IMG/VR virus record: IMGVR_UViG_3300027810_000018
Coordinates: 1 to 43,752 of that record
Origin: a virus
Reading direction: 5' to 3' (one strand)
Length of the DNA stretch: 43,752 nt
Within the stretch, counting starts at the first letter, position 1; each line of letters begins with the position of its first letter. The position numbers and the translations under genes were made by a program. The notes under the pieces are model-generated. The model worked only from the letters and a program-made list of their open reading frames with translations, was not told where the DNA came from and did not search any database. Below are positions 27,646 through 35,957 of this stretch, piece after piece.

Positions 27646-28713
27646 TTACATATTTTTTCTAAGTTCAGCAGCAATTTGTGCATCCATAGAAAGTGGTTTG
27701 CTAGAATCACCTCTGCTATCAGGGCTGTAAGATGGATTTGTGATATCTTTAATGACATCTTCTTTCCCTCCTGAAGCTCCTTGTGCATAAGCATTTCTAA
27801 CGATAGAATCTAAATTATCTAGTGAAGCCATGTCTCTAGCGAGTTTAGTGATATTCTCACTTCCGTCCTTATTGACATACCTATTCCAGAATTCGCCTAA
27901 ATTCTTGGTGGAGTGTGAAACAGTTTCTAATGCCTTCTCATTTAACTCAAAGGAAAATTTATCTCCTTTACTGTTAATATCAAAGTCAACACTTTTAAAT
28001 TCCTTAATAGAATCATCAACCTTTGCAGACCATTGTCTGGCATCACTCTCTAGCTGAGCCTTATCGGCTTCTGCATTTTGAAAGTTTTGTGGAGTCGAGT
28101 TTTCTTGTTGAAATTTAATAAGTTCAGATTTAGCAAGTTTTGAAGCTTGCTTTAATTTTATCTTAGACAATCTAATCTCACTATCCGTATATTCGTCCTC
28201 ATCTAACTTGTACTTATCTTGAAATAACAAATCAATATCTTCATTATCTAGGTCTGGGTTATTAAACCTCATTGACGCTTTGACAACACTTGATTCATCC
28301 ATCTCACTATAATCAGCTGTTTGAGTCCTTAGATACTCAGAAACATCACCGCCTTTAGCAACATACTCATTTAGTTTTTCTATCTGTTCGTTAGCAAAAC
28401 TTACTGAACTGCCGTTAGCTGTATTAAGTGCTTCTTCAATCTGCTCATAAGTTTCATACTTCCCTTCCGACTTTTCGCCTAACAGGGATTCAAAACTAAC
28501 TTCTGGAGCAGGTGTTGTGTCATCACCCGTTTCTTTAGCAATATCTTCTTTCAAAGAACTATCTTCAGTTGCTCCTTCTACTGGAATTACTTCCGCAGCT
28601 GGTTCAACTACTGTTTGGGTTTCTATTGTAGGTGTTTCCACCTGAGCTACTTCTTCTGCTATATCCATCCCCATGCTTTTAGCAGCCATCTCTTCAAATC
28701 TGTTCTTTGACAT
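27646..28713 (-). CDS. Scaffold-like protein, 355 aa
   Basis: Acidic, Glu/Asp/Ser-rich and largely helical, with a disordered Pro/Thr/Val-rich N-terminus (QVETPTIETQTVVEPAAEV) and a coiled-coil middle (RLSKIKLKQASKLAKSELIK). It sits between portal and major capsid genes, where scaffolding proteins are encoded, and matches their usual size and charge. No protease motif is visible, so it is not obviously a fused protease-scaffold. A promoter box lies 28 nt upstream. Confidence 0.65.
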   Translation of the reverse strand: MSKNRFEEMAAKSMGMDIAEEVAQVETPTIETQTVVEPAAEVIPVEGATEDSSLKEDIAKETGDDTTPAPEVSFESLLGEKSEGKYETYEQIEEALNTANGSSVSFANEQIEKLNEYVAKGGDVSEYLRTQTADYSEMDESSVVKASMRFNNPDLDNEDIDLLFQDKYKLDEDEYTDSEIRLSKIKLKQASKLAKSELIKFQQENSTPQNFQNAEADKAQLESDARQWSAKVDDSIKEFKSVDFDINSKGDKFSFELNEKALETVSHSTKNLGEFWNRYVNKDGSENITKLARDMASLDNLDSIVRNAYAQGASGGKEDVIKDITNPSYSPDSRGDSSKPLSMDAQIAAELRKNM

Positions 28714-28740
28714 TGTTTTTAATTTTAAATTTAATTACTA

Positions 28741-28748
28741 CAAATATA
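28741..28748 (-). promoter_or_regulatory. Late-strand -7 box TATATTTG before scaffold and capsid genes
   Basis: The minus strand reads TTTTCACTATATTTGTAGT. It lies in the portal-scaffold gap and shares the CAC extension with the boxes before the terminase, LRR and 91-aa genes. No well-placed TTG. It would raise capsid expression independently of portal. Confidence 0.6.
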
Positions 28749-28777
28749 GTGAAAAATATTTAGAATACCTACTTATT

Positions 28778-31060
28778 TTATTTAACACTATTTCTTACTA
28801 GGTCTGAATCATCCTGAGATAATTCAATGTGGTCTGTTTTTATAGAACCACTATACTCTAGTTCTTTTAATGTTCTTTCGTGTTCGGCCTGAGCAAATTT
28901 TTCTTTCATTTCATATTCCGCTTGAAGTTTTTGCATACCAATTTGAGCATCCATTTGCTTTAATTGAGAATCAGATTGAGACTTAGCTTGTATTGATTGC
29001 TGTTGCTGTTGAGCATTAGCCTGAGCATTAGCTTGAGCTGTTTCATTCTGTTCTGTAGCATATTTCTTTCTCCTAAGTATTAGCATTTGATTTGCTAGTT
29101 TAGTGTTTTTTATACCTCTAACTATAATAGCATCTTCTAATCTAAGTGCTCCTTGCTGAATTGACATTTGAATATTACTTTCTAATAATGCTCTCTCCTC
29201 TTCATCTGGTAATGGTTCAATCATAATCCCATAGTCGGCCATGGTTACATCTTTACTTACTTCTATAACTTTCATATTAAACTCACCTATAGCTCTTACA
29301 TATCCCTTATAAGTTCCTTTGTATTTAACTAAATCACTCACTCTTAATGCAATACTAGTTGCTGTTGCTTGAGTAATAGATAGTACGGCCTGGTTAATCC
29401 ATCTAGTTGCATTGTTTGAAGCAAGTAAAGCCATCTTATTAACACCAACTAAAGATTCTTTATCTGGCTGTGATGCATCTCTAACTTCATTGATACCAGT
29501 AACATCTCTAATCATCTGCATGTTGTACTGATAGATAGCAATTATTTCTTGTAGAGCCCCTCCAATACCTCCTCCTAATTCCTGTATTGGATTTACTTGA
29601 GTTGGAGCACCATCATCTGATTGAGCTCTATAATAAAGATTACCTGTTTGTTGGTATATATCTTGAACCTCTATGGGAGTAAATGTACCTCCATCTCCTT
29701 TACCTACATTTTCAATAGCTCCTAATTCAATAGCAGAACCCTTTGGCTTAGCTTTAGACATTAAGTGTTGAATCTTAAGGTGGCATAACTGAATCTGGTC
29801 AGCAAAAGGCATCATTCTCTCTACCAATCCTTTGCTATTCATATTTCTCATATTAGGAGAGTATAAAGAATAAGGTAGTATAGCTCTAGAAAGATTAGAC
29901 TTAGGTCTTAATATATTTGTTGCTAATCCGTAACCAAAAATAGAGTCAGTACCTACAATCCAACTTCCTTTGTATATATTTTCTATATGAGTTTTTATTT
30001 GCTCCCTCTTGTATTTAGATTTCTTTGGAGCTTTATATCCAGTGCTCTTTTTATTAATAGAATGACCACCGAATTTATTATGTTTCTTTTCGTAATGTAA
30101 TGCGTCAGTAGATTTGAATGCACCGTCCAATACTGCTATCTTAAATGAATCATACAATCCTGAATCATTCTGATTGTTTCCTGTATTATTACCAACCGAT
30201 TTGGAATTACCAAACACCCCTAGATTATTTCTACCAATTTCATCATACTCATCTGTAGTAAAAGCATCTCCTGCAAGTTTCTTTAACTCATGTATAGTCA
30301 TGTATGTTATCTCACCTGCATGCTGTATGTTTTTAAAGTCTGGCCTTGTTGAGTGAGATGTAATTAGATTCGCAGGGTCTACTCGTCTTATTCTTAGCTG
30401 GCCGTCTTCTACGGATGTCTTAGTTCCTCCAAAATTAATATCAATTATATCTCTAATGACTCCTTTCTTAATCTCCTCCCAATCATTCAAATAGAATGTT
30501 AATTCAATTCCTTCTTCCATTGCAATCTCTATGGCTTGTTTATATTTTAGCTGCATATAAAGCTCAAGCTCATCTTTATCTTCTGGCAAGTCATCAAAAC
30601 CTGCATTTAAAGGAAGTCCAGATAGTTCTGTAACCTCCTCCATGAACTGCTTGGAGTGCATTTTAGTAAGTAACTCTAATTTATCTTTAGAGCGTTTATC
30701 TTGAGATACCTTGTCAATAGAGGTACACTTAATCTTATAATCTTGATTGGTAAGTCCTCCTACAATAACATCAACAAATTTTGGTATAACAGGAACTACC
30801 TCCCAATTAAGACTTAAGAATGATGAGTCACCAGTAGCTCCCATTAATTCTTTATATGGTTCAATAGATTGCATGCCTGAAGAATACTCTCTACACTTTC
30901 TATATCTCTCGCTTCTAGAGGAATGAGTAACATCACCTGATTCTTCATTGCTCCATTCACCATACATTCTTTTAAAGTATTCTATTCCATAGCTATCTTC
31001 TTGCTTCTCTTCTCGTGAAGCTTGAGGGTCTGGATACCCTCCAATTTGTATTTTACTCAT
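28778..31060 (-). CDS. Portal protein, 760 aa
   Basis: Large and mixed alpha/beta, directly following the terminase gene with a 1-nt TAATG overlap. The region around residues 400-560 (GLVERMMPFADQIQLCHLKI ... IIAIYQYNMQMIRDVTGINE) has the long-helix pattern of portal stem and wing. The C-terminal 120 residues are Gln/Ala-rich coiled coil (NAQQQQQSIQAKSQSDSQLK), as in portal crown regions. Length fits the large portals of crAss-like and similar podoviruses. The role, a 12-subunit DNA channel at the capsid vertex, follows from the family. Confidence 0.8.
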   Translation of the reverse strand: MSKIQIGGYPDPQASREEKQEDSYGIEYFKRMYGEWSNEESGDVTHSSRSERYRKCREYSSGMQSIEPYKELMGATGDSSFLSLNWEVVPVIPKFVDVIVGGLTNQDYKIKCTSIDKVSQDKRSKDKLELLTKMHSKQFMEEVTELSGLPLNAGFDDLPEDKDELELYMQLKYKQAIEIAMEEGIELTFYLNDWEEIKKGVIRDIIDINFGGTKTSVEDGQLRIRRVDPANLITSHSTRPDFKNIQHAGEITYMTIHELKKLAGDAFTTDEYDEIGRNNLGVFGNSKSVGNNTGNNQNDSGLYDSFKIAVLDGAFKSTDALHYEKKHNKFGGHSINKKSTGYKAPKKSKYKREQIKTHIENIYKGSWIVGTDSIFGYGLATNILRPKSNLSRAILPYSLYSPNMRNMNSKGLVERMMPFADQIQLCHLKIQHLMSKAKPKGSAIELGAIENVGKGDGGTFTPIEVQDIYQQTGNLYYRAQSDDGAPTQVNPIQELGGGIGGALQEIIAIYQYNMQMIRDVTGINEVRDASQPDKESLVGVNKMALLASNNATRWINQAVLSITQATATSIALRVSDLVKYKGTYKGYVRAIGEFNMKVIEVSKDVTMADYGIMIEPLPDEEERALLESNIQMSIQQGALRLEDAIIVRGIKNTKLANQMLILRRKKYATEQNETAQANAQANAQQQQQSIQAKSQSDSQLKQMDAQIGMQKLQAEYEMKEKFAQAEHERTLKELEYSGSIKTDHIELSQDDSDLVRNSVK

Positions 31061-33093
31061 TATCGTATTCTTTTTGATATGCTTCCATTATTACTATATC
31101 TATGCACAAAAGGTGCAGTTCTTTTTATTTCTATTTTTGGTTTAACATGCTTCTGAGATGCTAGAAGAGTAAACCCACTCGCCATACTCGCATCAAACTT
31201 AGTTCTATTATTTACATCAAACTCTAACCAATCTTTTAGTAGCTCATAAAAGAACACTCTACCTACCGAACCAGTTTCTTCATTTATACCTACATAATCA
31301 TATACATAGGCCTGTATTGAATCTACTATAGAATTTGCTACTGCTGAACCTGTAGCTGGTATTCCAACCTCTGTTTGCTTTCTACTAAACTTAGTATGCG
31401 TAGATTCAGGTCTAGCCATTAAGAATCCTTCGTACCCTCTTCGTTTAAAATATTGTATCAATCCTATCTTATTATTCTCTACTAACATTGGAGCTCCATA
31501 AAATACAGACATCATAAGCATATCCTCAAAAAACAACTCTGCTTTTGGAGGTCTATGTATATACTGTGCAACAAACATATGAGAGTTATCTTGGTCATGA
31601 ACATCAAGCTTTCTAAACATATATGCTGCTGCATCAGACCTTCTTCCATCTGTAGTAACATCATGGTCAAACGGGTCACAACCTGACACGAATTCCAATT
31701 CATTAGAAGGGCTCCATCCTAAGTATGTCTTTTTCTTTGCATTTCTTTTTTCTTTCTCAGGTAGAGCAACAACACTCCACTTTCCTTTTGCTGATGGTGT
31801 CCAAATTACTCTTGAGTCTCTGACTCCATTCTCCCATCTAAAATCTCCCTTCGTTACCATAGCTCCACCAGTTCCTTCGATGTAATCTATTTGCTGGTAT
31901 ATTCTTTCTGAATCAAATAAGCATGTATCTGTATTAACCCTAAACGCTTCCTCTGGAGTCCAAGGGAATTGTCTTTTATGTTCTGCTAACTTATTTGTAT
32001 CATTTTTAAATCCTTCTCTTATCTTTGTAAGATATTCTTTGGAGCCTATATCAATTAGGTCTCCATATTTATCTTTAGTTCCTTTCTTTGGATTATCTAT
32101 AACTGACATTCCAAATTCATCAATGAATCCTTCAAACCCATCATAAGCTGGAGTAAAGTATCTAAACAGTCCTGAACGAGTTCTCTTAGTCCCTAGTACT
32201 ATATCCTCTTGGTCTGAATCATCCCAGATATCTTTAAACGCTGCACCCCCTTCATTCATCTCATTAACAGTTGACGGTAAGAATGCTTTACCTATTATCT
32301 TTCTCCCTTGAGATAAGGCTGGCTTTACAATCTGCCAGTTCTTAGATACATCTGCTTCTAACCACTTACCTCCCTCATCCGATATAAAGGTCTTTAGTTT
32401 TTCTCCATCATAGGAATTGTTTTTAGTATTCCTCCAATCAATCTGAGACTCTAAAGCTTCCGATGTTTTTACTTTGGTATTATTTTTAGTTATTCTTTCC
32501 CCAGGCTTCTTAAATGATAATACAGTCTTCGGTGAGTCTGTACCTTCAATAATTGGCTGAAAGAAAGAGGGTAACTTTCTAAAAATATAAACAACCTTGT
32601 CAAAGAGCTTCTTTGCATCTGAACCTGTCTTAGATAACATTCCTCCACTAGCATTGAATGATGATGATACATCATGTAGTACTATTGCTGCTGCCTTCCA
32701 AGATGCACCTTGTCTTCTGTGCTTAGGCATTATCAATCCAAAAGCATCTGTATTCTCTCTTACTGCATTCCAAACTAAAAAGAATCTTCTATCTCTATCC
32801 CAGTAGTCTGGATAACCTATGTCAATCTGACACCAGTTCATATAATAATAATGAGCACCTGTTATATAGGTAGCTACACCGTTATTCATAAACCAGTAAC
32901 CATTCCCCCTTCTTTCAAATTCCAAGTCTATAAACTTATCTTGTTTCTTTGCTGATAAGGTTTCCCAATTATCTGGGATTGGATTTCTCTTCCACTTCTG
33001 GTTCTTCTTACTTCTATTAAACCCGTCTATATCTTTGAGCTTTGGTTTCTTAGGAATATCAATACTTATGTTTTGTATTTTCTTTTCGTTCAT
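31060..33093 (-). CDS. terL: Terminase large subunit, 677 aa
   Basis: The ATP-driven DNA-packaging motor and headful nuclease. The ATPase N-half has a candidate Walker A (PKHRRQGASW, 123-132), which departs from the usual GKT/S ending, and a Walker B with Asp239-Glu240 (TFISDEGGKW). The nuclease half begins near SGCDPFDHD with Asp473 as a candidate metal ligand, followed by ENNKIGLIQYFKRRGY and an Asp in SIVDSIQAYVYDYV. It is preceded by a promoter box and a terminator that isolates it from the small genes. No small terminase subunit was recognised; one of the short genes upstream could be it. Confidence 0.85.
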   Translation of the reverse strand: MNEKKIQNISIDIPKKPKLKDIDGFNRSKKNQKWKRNPIPDNWETLSAKKQDKFIDLEFERRGNGYWFMNNGVATYITGAHYYYMNWCQIDIGYPDYWDRDRRFFLVWNAVRENTDAFGLIMPKHRRQGASWKAAAIVLHDVSSSFNASGGMLSKTGSDAKKLFDKVVYIFRKLPSFFQPIIEGTDSPKTVLSFKKPGERITKNNTKVKTSEALESQIDWRNTKNNSYDGEKLKTFISDEGGKWLEADVSKNWQIVKPALSQGRKIIGKAFLPSTVNEMNEGGAAFKDIWDDSDQEDIVLGTKRTRSGLFRYFTPAYDGFEGFIDEFGMSVIDNPKKGTKDKYGDLIDIGSKEYLTKIREGFKNDTNKLAEHKRQFPWTPEEAFRVNTDTCLFDSERIYQQIDYIEGTGGAMVTKGDFRWENGVRDSRVIWTPSAKGKWSVVALPEKEKRNAKKKTYLGWSPSNELEFVSGCDPFDHDVTTDGRRSDAAAYMFRKLDVHDQDNSHMFVAQYIHRPPKAELFFEDMLMMSVFYGAPMLVENNKIGLIQYFKRRGYEGFLMARPESTHTKFSRKQTEVGIPATGSAVANSIVDSIQAYVYDYVGINEETGSVGRVFFYELLKDWLEFDVNNRTKFDASMASGFTLLASQKHVKPKIEIKRTAPFVHRYSNNGSISKRIR

Positions 33094-33109
33094 TATTTAA
33101 TTAATATTA

Positions 33110-33117
33110 CAAATATA
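33110..33117 (-). promoter_or_regulatory. Late-strand -7 box TATATTTG before terL
   Basis: The minus strand reads AATTCACTATATTTGTAAT, 16 nt before the terL ATG and downstream of a terminator, so it probably starts the terminase-portal transcript. No -33 TTG is seen. Confidence 0.65.
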
Positions 33118-33151
33118 GTGAATTAATAGAACATAAGCTATACCTGAAGTA

Positions 33152-33176
33152 CAAAAGGGGCGAAAGCCCTTTTTTT
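33152..33176 (-). terminator. Hairpin terminator between the small-gene cluster and terL
   Basis: GGGC-GAAA-GCCC (plus-strand reading) forms a compact stem flanked by A and T runs. On the minus strand it is A-rich before and CTTTT after, directly following the stop of the 82-aa gene. The plus-strand T-run means it could also stop transcription in the other direction. Confidence 0.7.
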
Positions 33177-33423
33177 ATTTATACGATTCCCTCACGTCAA
33201 CCAAGTCTTGGCATTTTTCATACTCCTCCTTATATATAAAATAATCAAGAAGAGTATCAATAGCCGTATCAAAATCAGAATCCATATCATCTGGATTATA
33301 TATTAATCCAAAGTCTTCATCTGAATCTAACAGTTCATCAAAGGTCATCTGTTTTGTTATAAGCAAATATGACCAATACATTGTATCTTCTAGTAACTCT
33401 TGTTTAACTTGGTATTCTTCCAT
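33175..33423 (-). CDS. Small acidic protein, 82 aa (hypothetical)
   Basis: Not recognised. Strongly acidic, with LLDSDEDFGLIYNPDDMDSD and a helical Tyr/Glu-rich end. Last gene of a six-gene minus-strand cluster, 2 nt after its neighbour and right before a terminator. The charge and small size would fit an inhibitor or DNA-mimic, but nothing specific supports this. Confidence 0.55.
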   Translation of the reverse strand: MEEYQVKQELLEDTMYWSYLLITKQMTFDELLDSDEDFGLIYNPDDMDSDFDTAIDTLLDYFIYKEEYEKCQDLVDVRESYK

Positions 33424-33425
33424 AT

Positions 33426-33638
33426 CTATTGCTTTAGTTCTTTAACTCTTTGTATTATATATTCTACTGACATAATATCATCACCCATATACCCATCACA
33501 AACCTTGTGTAATTCCTCAACCACTCTTTGGTTAGCGTATTTTTCAACATCTAACAATGTAACCTCTATAAACTTTTCAACATCAAGGTCTATTGTTAAA
33601 TTACTTGCAATGTTTTTTTCTAACTTTTCTCTGTTCAT
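33426..33638 (-). CDS. Small helical protein, 70 aa (hypothetical)
   Basis: Not recognised. Predicted mostly helical, with Val/Glu/Lys-rich sequence (DLDVEKFIEVTLLDVEKYAN). Packed 2 nt from both neighbours, so co-transcribed with the GroES-like gene cluster. Confidence 0.55.
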   Translation of the reverse strand: MNREKLEKNIASNLTIDLDVEKFIEVTLLDVEKYANQRVVEELHKVCDGYMGDDIMSVEYIIQRVKELKQ

Positions 33639-33640
33639 AT

Positions 33641-33949
33641 CTATTGTAGTTTTTTAGCGTGTCTTTCTGCGGAGCCTTTTTTAAAGTGGTTATCTGCTGA
33701 ATCATCTTCAGGTTCTGGCTCTCCCTTTAAATCTCTATCTAGAGAGGCTAGTGCTGACATCATTTCTCTTGCATCTAGAAAGGCTTTCTTTTTAGACTCT
33801 ATTGCTGACTTACGTTTTTCATCTGCTAGGTCATCACCGATATCTCTCTCTACTTCAGCTATAAGTGTTTTGATTCCTGCCTTAGCTGCTTTAAGAAGAT
33901 GCACTGAAGTTTCTTCTAAGTATATCTGTATTTCTGTTTTCTCTTCCAT
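33641..33949 (-). CDS. Helical charged protein, 102 aa (hypothetical)
   Basis: Not recognised. Helical throughout (VHLLKAAKAGIKTLIAEVER; AIESKKKAFLDAREMMSALA) with an acidic then basic tail. Its size and position upstream of terL would allow a small terminase subunit, but no helix-turn-helix is evident. Starts 2 nt after the GroES-like gene. Confidence 0.5.
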   Translation of the reverse strand: MEEKTEIQIYLEETSVHLLKAAKAGIKTLIAEVERDIGDDLADEKRKSAIESKKKAFLDAREMMSALASLDRDLKGEPEPEDDSADNHFKKGSAERHAKKLQ

Positions 33950-33951
33950 GG

Positions 33952-34536
33952 TTATCCTATTACGGCCAATGTATCGTAGTCTCTCATTCTGTAATACTTT
34001 TTATCTCCCACGTTCATCTTGTAATTGGAGTTCTTTGTAAACAGTACTCTATCGCCTACTTCTACTTCGATTACTTTACTTGTGAATTGATTGACATGTC
34101 TTACGATACCTTCGTTTACTATTTCCTCTTCATGTGCTATCGTAATCCCTGAATCTGTTTTAACACGGTCACTGTTGGTGACTGGCTCCACAAAGATATA
34201 ATCCTGGAGCATAACGATATTACCGTCTTCATCTTCTTTGGCATATATTTGATTTACATCTGCCTTGTAGAATTTCTCTCCATCCAATTCAATCTTACTG
34301 TCGATAACGAAATGATGGAAGTAAACTTTGTCTCCATCTTTTAATTGAATGTTGTCTTCTACTCGCTTAGTTGATGTGGTAGCTGCGTGTCTAACGATAC
34401 CACTCTGCCTTGCATGCCATAGTCTATCTATCTCTGTATCTAACCATAGCTTAGTTCCATTCTCTAATACCGTAGAGTCTTCTGTTTCTTTCTCTAGTTC
34501 TATTAAAACCATACTTCCAAATACTCCTTTAATCAT
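33952..34536 (-). CDS. Tandem GroES (Cpn10)-like co-chaperonin, 194 aa
   Basis: The C-terminal half reads like GroES: DYIFVEPV, then TDSGITIAHEEEIVNEGIVR as mobile-loop region, VEVGDRVLFTKNSNYKMNVG, and YYRMRDYDTLAVI at the end. The N-terminal half repeats the plan: GSMVLIELEKE, a longer loop around NGTKLWLDTEIDRLWHARQS, GIVRHA, LKDGDKVYFHHF and NQIYAKEDEDG. So two Cpn10-type domains are joined. Phage co-chaperonins such as T4 gp31 work with host GroEL to fold the capsid protein; a like role is inferred. The ATG at 34536 is chosen because the Cpn10 fold begins there and it overlaps the previous stop by 8 nt; an upstream ATG at 34566 is possible. Confidence 0.7.
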   Translation of the reverse strand: MIKGVFGSMVLIELEKETEDSTVLENGTKLWLDTEIDRLWHARQSGIVRHAATTSTKRVEDNIQLKDGDKVYFHHFVIDSKIELDGEKFYKADVNQIYAKEDEDGNIVMLQDYIFVEPVTNSDRVKTDSGITIAHEEEIVNEGIVRHVNQFTSKVIEVEVGDRVLFTKNSNYKMNVGDKKYYRMRDYDTLAVIG

Positions 34537-34804
34537 TGTCTTCAATTGTTTCGATTCCTGTTTCATATTCTGGTAAGCAGTAGTCTCCTGGTATTGATTT
34601 CCATAGTCTAGTGAACTCAGAGTCTATCTCTTGCACATAGATATTGTATCTAGGTTTATTGTATTGCATTGAATATGCTTGGTCAAAGGTGATGTCTACA
34701 ATCTTAATTGTTCCTCTGGCTATTGAGTTTCCTCTAACGTATGTTATATCACGGTCTCCTGCCATAACTATAACCTTTCTTATTAATCCTGTTGGTATAT
34801 CCAT
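34529..34804 (-). CDS. Small protein, 91 aa (hypothetical)
   Basis: Not recognised. Beta-type sequence (LIRKVIVMAGDRDITYVRGN, IKIVDITFDQAYSMQYNKPR) and an acidic tail. The ATG at 34804 forms a TAATG overlap with the preceding stop and is preferred over an ATG at 34822 inside the previous gene. Confidence 0.55.
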   Translation of the reverse strand: MDIPTGLIRKVIVMAGDRDITYVRGNSIARGTIKIVDITFDQAYSMQYNKPRYNIYVQEIDSEFTRLWKSIPGDYCLPEYETGIETIEDND

Positions 34805-35052
34805 TATACTGTAGCTTTCCATCTATTATCTGGACACTCTTCAGTTGACCACTCGGCCTTTAACTCTGTATCACATCCACATAGTCCACACGAACTTCCT
34901 ACTCGATGTTCACATTTATCACATTCACTTAATCTCTCTTTGTATGTTGCTAATGATACTGTCTTGAATCCGTATGCTGCATATTTGGTTACGGCCTTGG
35001 CTAGGTTCCAAACTTTAACCCCTAGATTGGGTAGTTTCTTTTTGTTTGACAT
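34804..35052 (-). CDS. Small zinc-binding protein, 82 aa
   Basis: The C-terminal half carries CDKCEHRVGSSCGLCGC and a later CPDNRW, a set of six cysteines with two CxxC pairs. This resembles a short family in phages and bacteria in which a helix precedes a Cys4 zinc knuckle with 'C..C..... C.LCGC.l..K......CP...W'. Function is unknown. It is the first gene of the minus-strand block and is divergently arranged with the microprotein gene. Confidence 0.6.
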   Translation of the reverse strand: MSNKKKLPNLGVKVWNLAKAVTKYAAYGFKTVSLATYKERLSECDKCEHRVGSSCGLCGCDTELKAEWSTEECPDNRWKATV

Positions 35053-35076
35053 TTTAGTTTATTTTAAATTATAATA

Positions 35077-35084
35077 CAAATGTA
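35077..35084 (-). promoter_or_regulatory. -7 box TACATTTG at the start of the minus-strand block
   Basis: The minus strand reads TTTACTACATTTGTATT, 24 nt before the ATG at 35052. It is the one late-strand box with C at the third position. It lies 25 nt from the plus-strand -33 box at 35109, making a compact divergent control region. Confidence 0.55.
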
Positions 35085-35108
35085 GTAAATTATTTTAAAA
35101 GAAATTCG

Positions 35109-35139
35109 TTTGTTAATAAAAACTATTTGCCTATATTTG
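35109..35139 (+). promoter_or_regulatory. Consensus Bacteroidota promoter, plus strand
   Basis: TTTG at 35109-35112, 19-nt spacer, TATATTTG at 35132-35139: an essentially perfect -33/-7 pair. The start would be near 35146, giving a leader of about 18 nt before the ATG at 35164. Confidence 0.85.
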
Positions 35140-35163
35140 TACCCTAACTAAAAATATTTAATT

Positions 35164-35229
35164 ATGGGATGCGGATGTTCAAGTAAGTGTAAGAAGTGTA
35201 AAAGTAAACCTTGTAAATGCAATAAATAA
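35164..35229 (+). CDS. Cys-rich basic microprotein, 21 aa
   Basis: ATG at 35164, stop TAA at 35227-35229. It begins MGCGCSSKCKKC and ends in a CKCNK-type tail, with cysteines at positions 3, 5, 9, 12, 17 and 19 and seven lysines. It sits 25 nt after a consensus promoter and its stop overlaps the next ATG (TAATG), strong context for translation. Six cysteines in 21 residues suggest metal binding, as in tiny metallothionein-like peptides; binding is not shown. Confidence 0.65.
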   Translation: MGCGCSSKCKKCKSKPCKCNK

Positions 35230-35510
35230 TGGCTAGAGATTATAAAGACGAATACAAGAAGTTTCAAAGCTCCACAAAAGCAAAGAAAGATAGAGCTGCC
35301 AGAAATACTGCTGCTAGGAAGAAGAAGTGTCCTGCTGGCAAGGAGGTTCATCACAAGGATGGTAATCCAAGAAACAACGCTCCATCTAATTGTGTCTGTA
35401 GAACTGTTAAATCAAACAGAGGGAAAGCAGGAGAAGGAGGAAGAAAGAAAGGAGTTAGTCATAGCTATCCTAAAGGGAGAAAATCATCTGGAACAGGAAA
35501 GAGGAAGTAA
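35229..35510 (+). CDS. HNH-endonuclease-like small basic protein, 93 aa
   Basis: Core GKEVHHKDGNPRNNAPSN at residues 37-54, with His41-His42 and Asn50/Asn54, fits the HNH nuclease signature of phage proteins that read '(v)HHkDGNp.nN..sN'. It starts with MARDYKDEYKKFQSS and has a very basic Lys/Arg tail for nucleic-acid binding. It lacks the CxxC zinc pairs of larger HNH enzymes and is short, so it may be a minimal nuclease or an inactive binding protein. Translationally coupled to the microprotein and followed by a terminator. Confidence 0.65.
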   Translation: MARDYKDEYKKFQSSTKAKKDRAARNTAARKKKCPAGKEVHHKDGNPRNNAPSNCVCRTVKSNRGKAGEGGRKKGVSHSYPKGRKSSGTGKRK

Positions 35511-35533
35511 TACCTAACCAACTACAATACACT

Positions 35534-35565
35534 AACCCTGGAGCTAATACCTCTGGGGTTTTTTA
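35534..35565 (+). terminator. Rho-independent terminator after the HNH-like gene
   Basis: AACCCTGGAG pairs with CTCTGGGGTT (10 bp including two G-T pairs) around a 7-nt loop, followed by TTTTTT. It ends the short two-gene plus-strand unit. Confidence 0.75.
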
Positions 35566-35749
35566 TTACCTAATCACCTTAAGTCCCCATAACGAGCTTT
35601 AAGCCACGTTCACAAGACAAGAGAGGTATACACACCCCAGCATATAGTAACACCCCTTAAACGTCAGTATAACAGCCTTCCTGTGCATATGGGTACCCTA
35701 TGTTATACCTTAATCACTTACCTCTACCCTTTTTAACTCACTGTATTCC

Positions 35750-35850
35750 CTATATATATTAATATATAAGATTAATATATAAAGTATATATTAGTATATA
35801 AGATTAGTATATATCTATTATTAGTATATATCTATTATATATCTATATTG
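35750..35850. repeat. AT-rich short repeats (TATATTAGTATATA type)
   Basis: Overlapping copies of ATTAGTATATA and AATATATAAGATTA run through about 100 bp of nearly pure A+T with a few G/C. Easy melting would suit an unwinding element, but it could equally be simple-sequence drift. Confidence 0.65.
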
Positions 35851-35852
35851 AT

Positions 35853-35898
35853 TCTTATAGCATTACAACAGCAATGCCATAGCAATGCCGTAGCATAC
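35853..35898 (-). repeat. Leader repeat, partial middle copy
   Basis: Read on the minus strand it has GCATTGCTATGGCATTGCTG and AATGCTATAAGA, matching the leader repeats at the two window edges, but without the AAGAT pentamer run and with no gene directly downstream. Confidence 0.65.
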
Positions 35899-35957
35899 CT
35901 TTGTTATATTTACAGGGTATACTAAGATAATAGTTGTATCACATAAGGGGGAGTATA

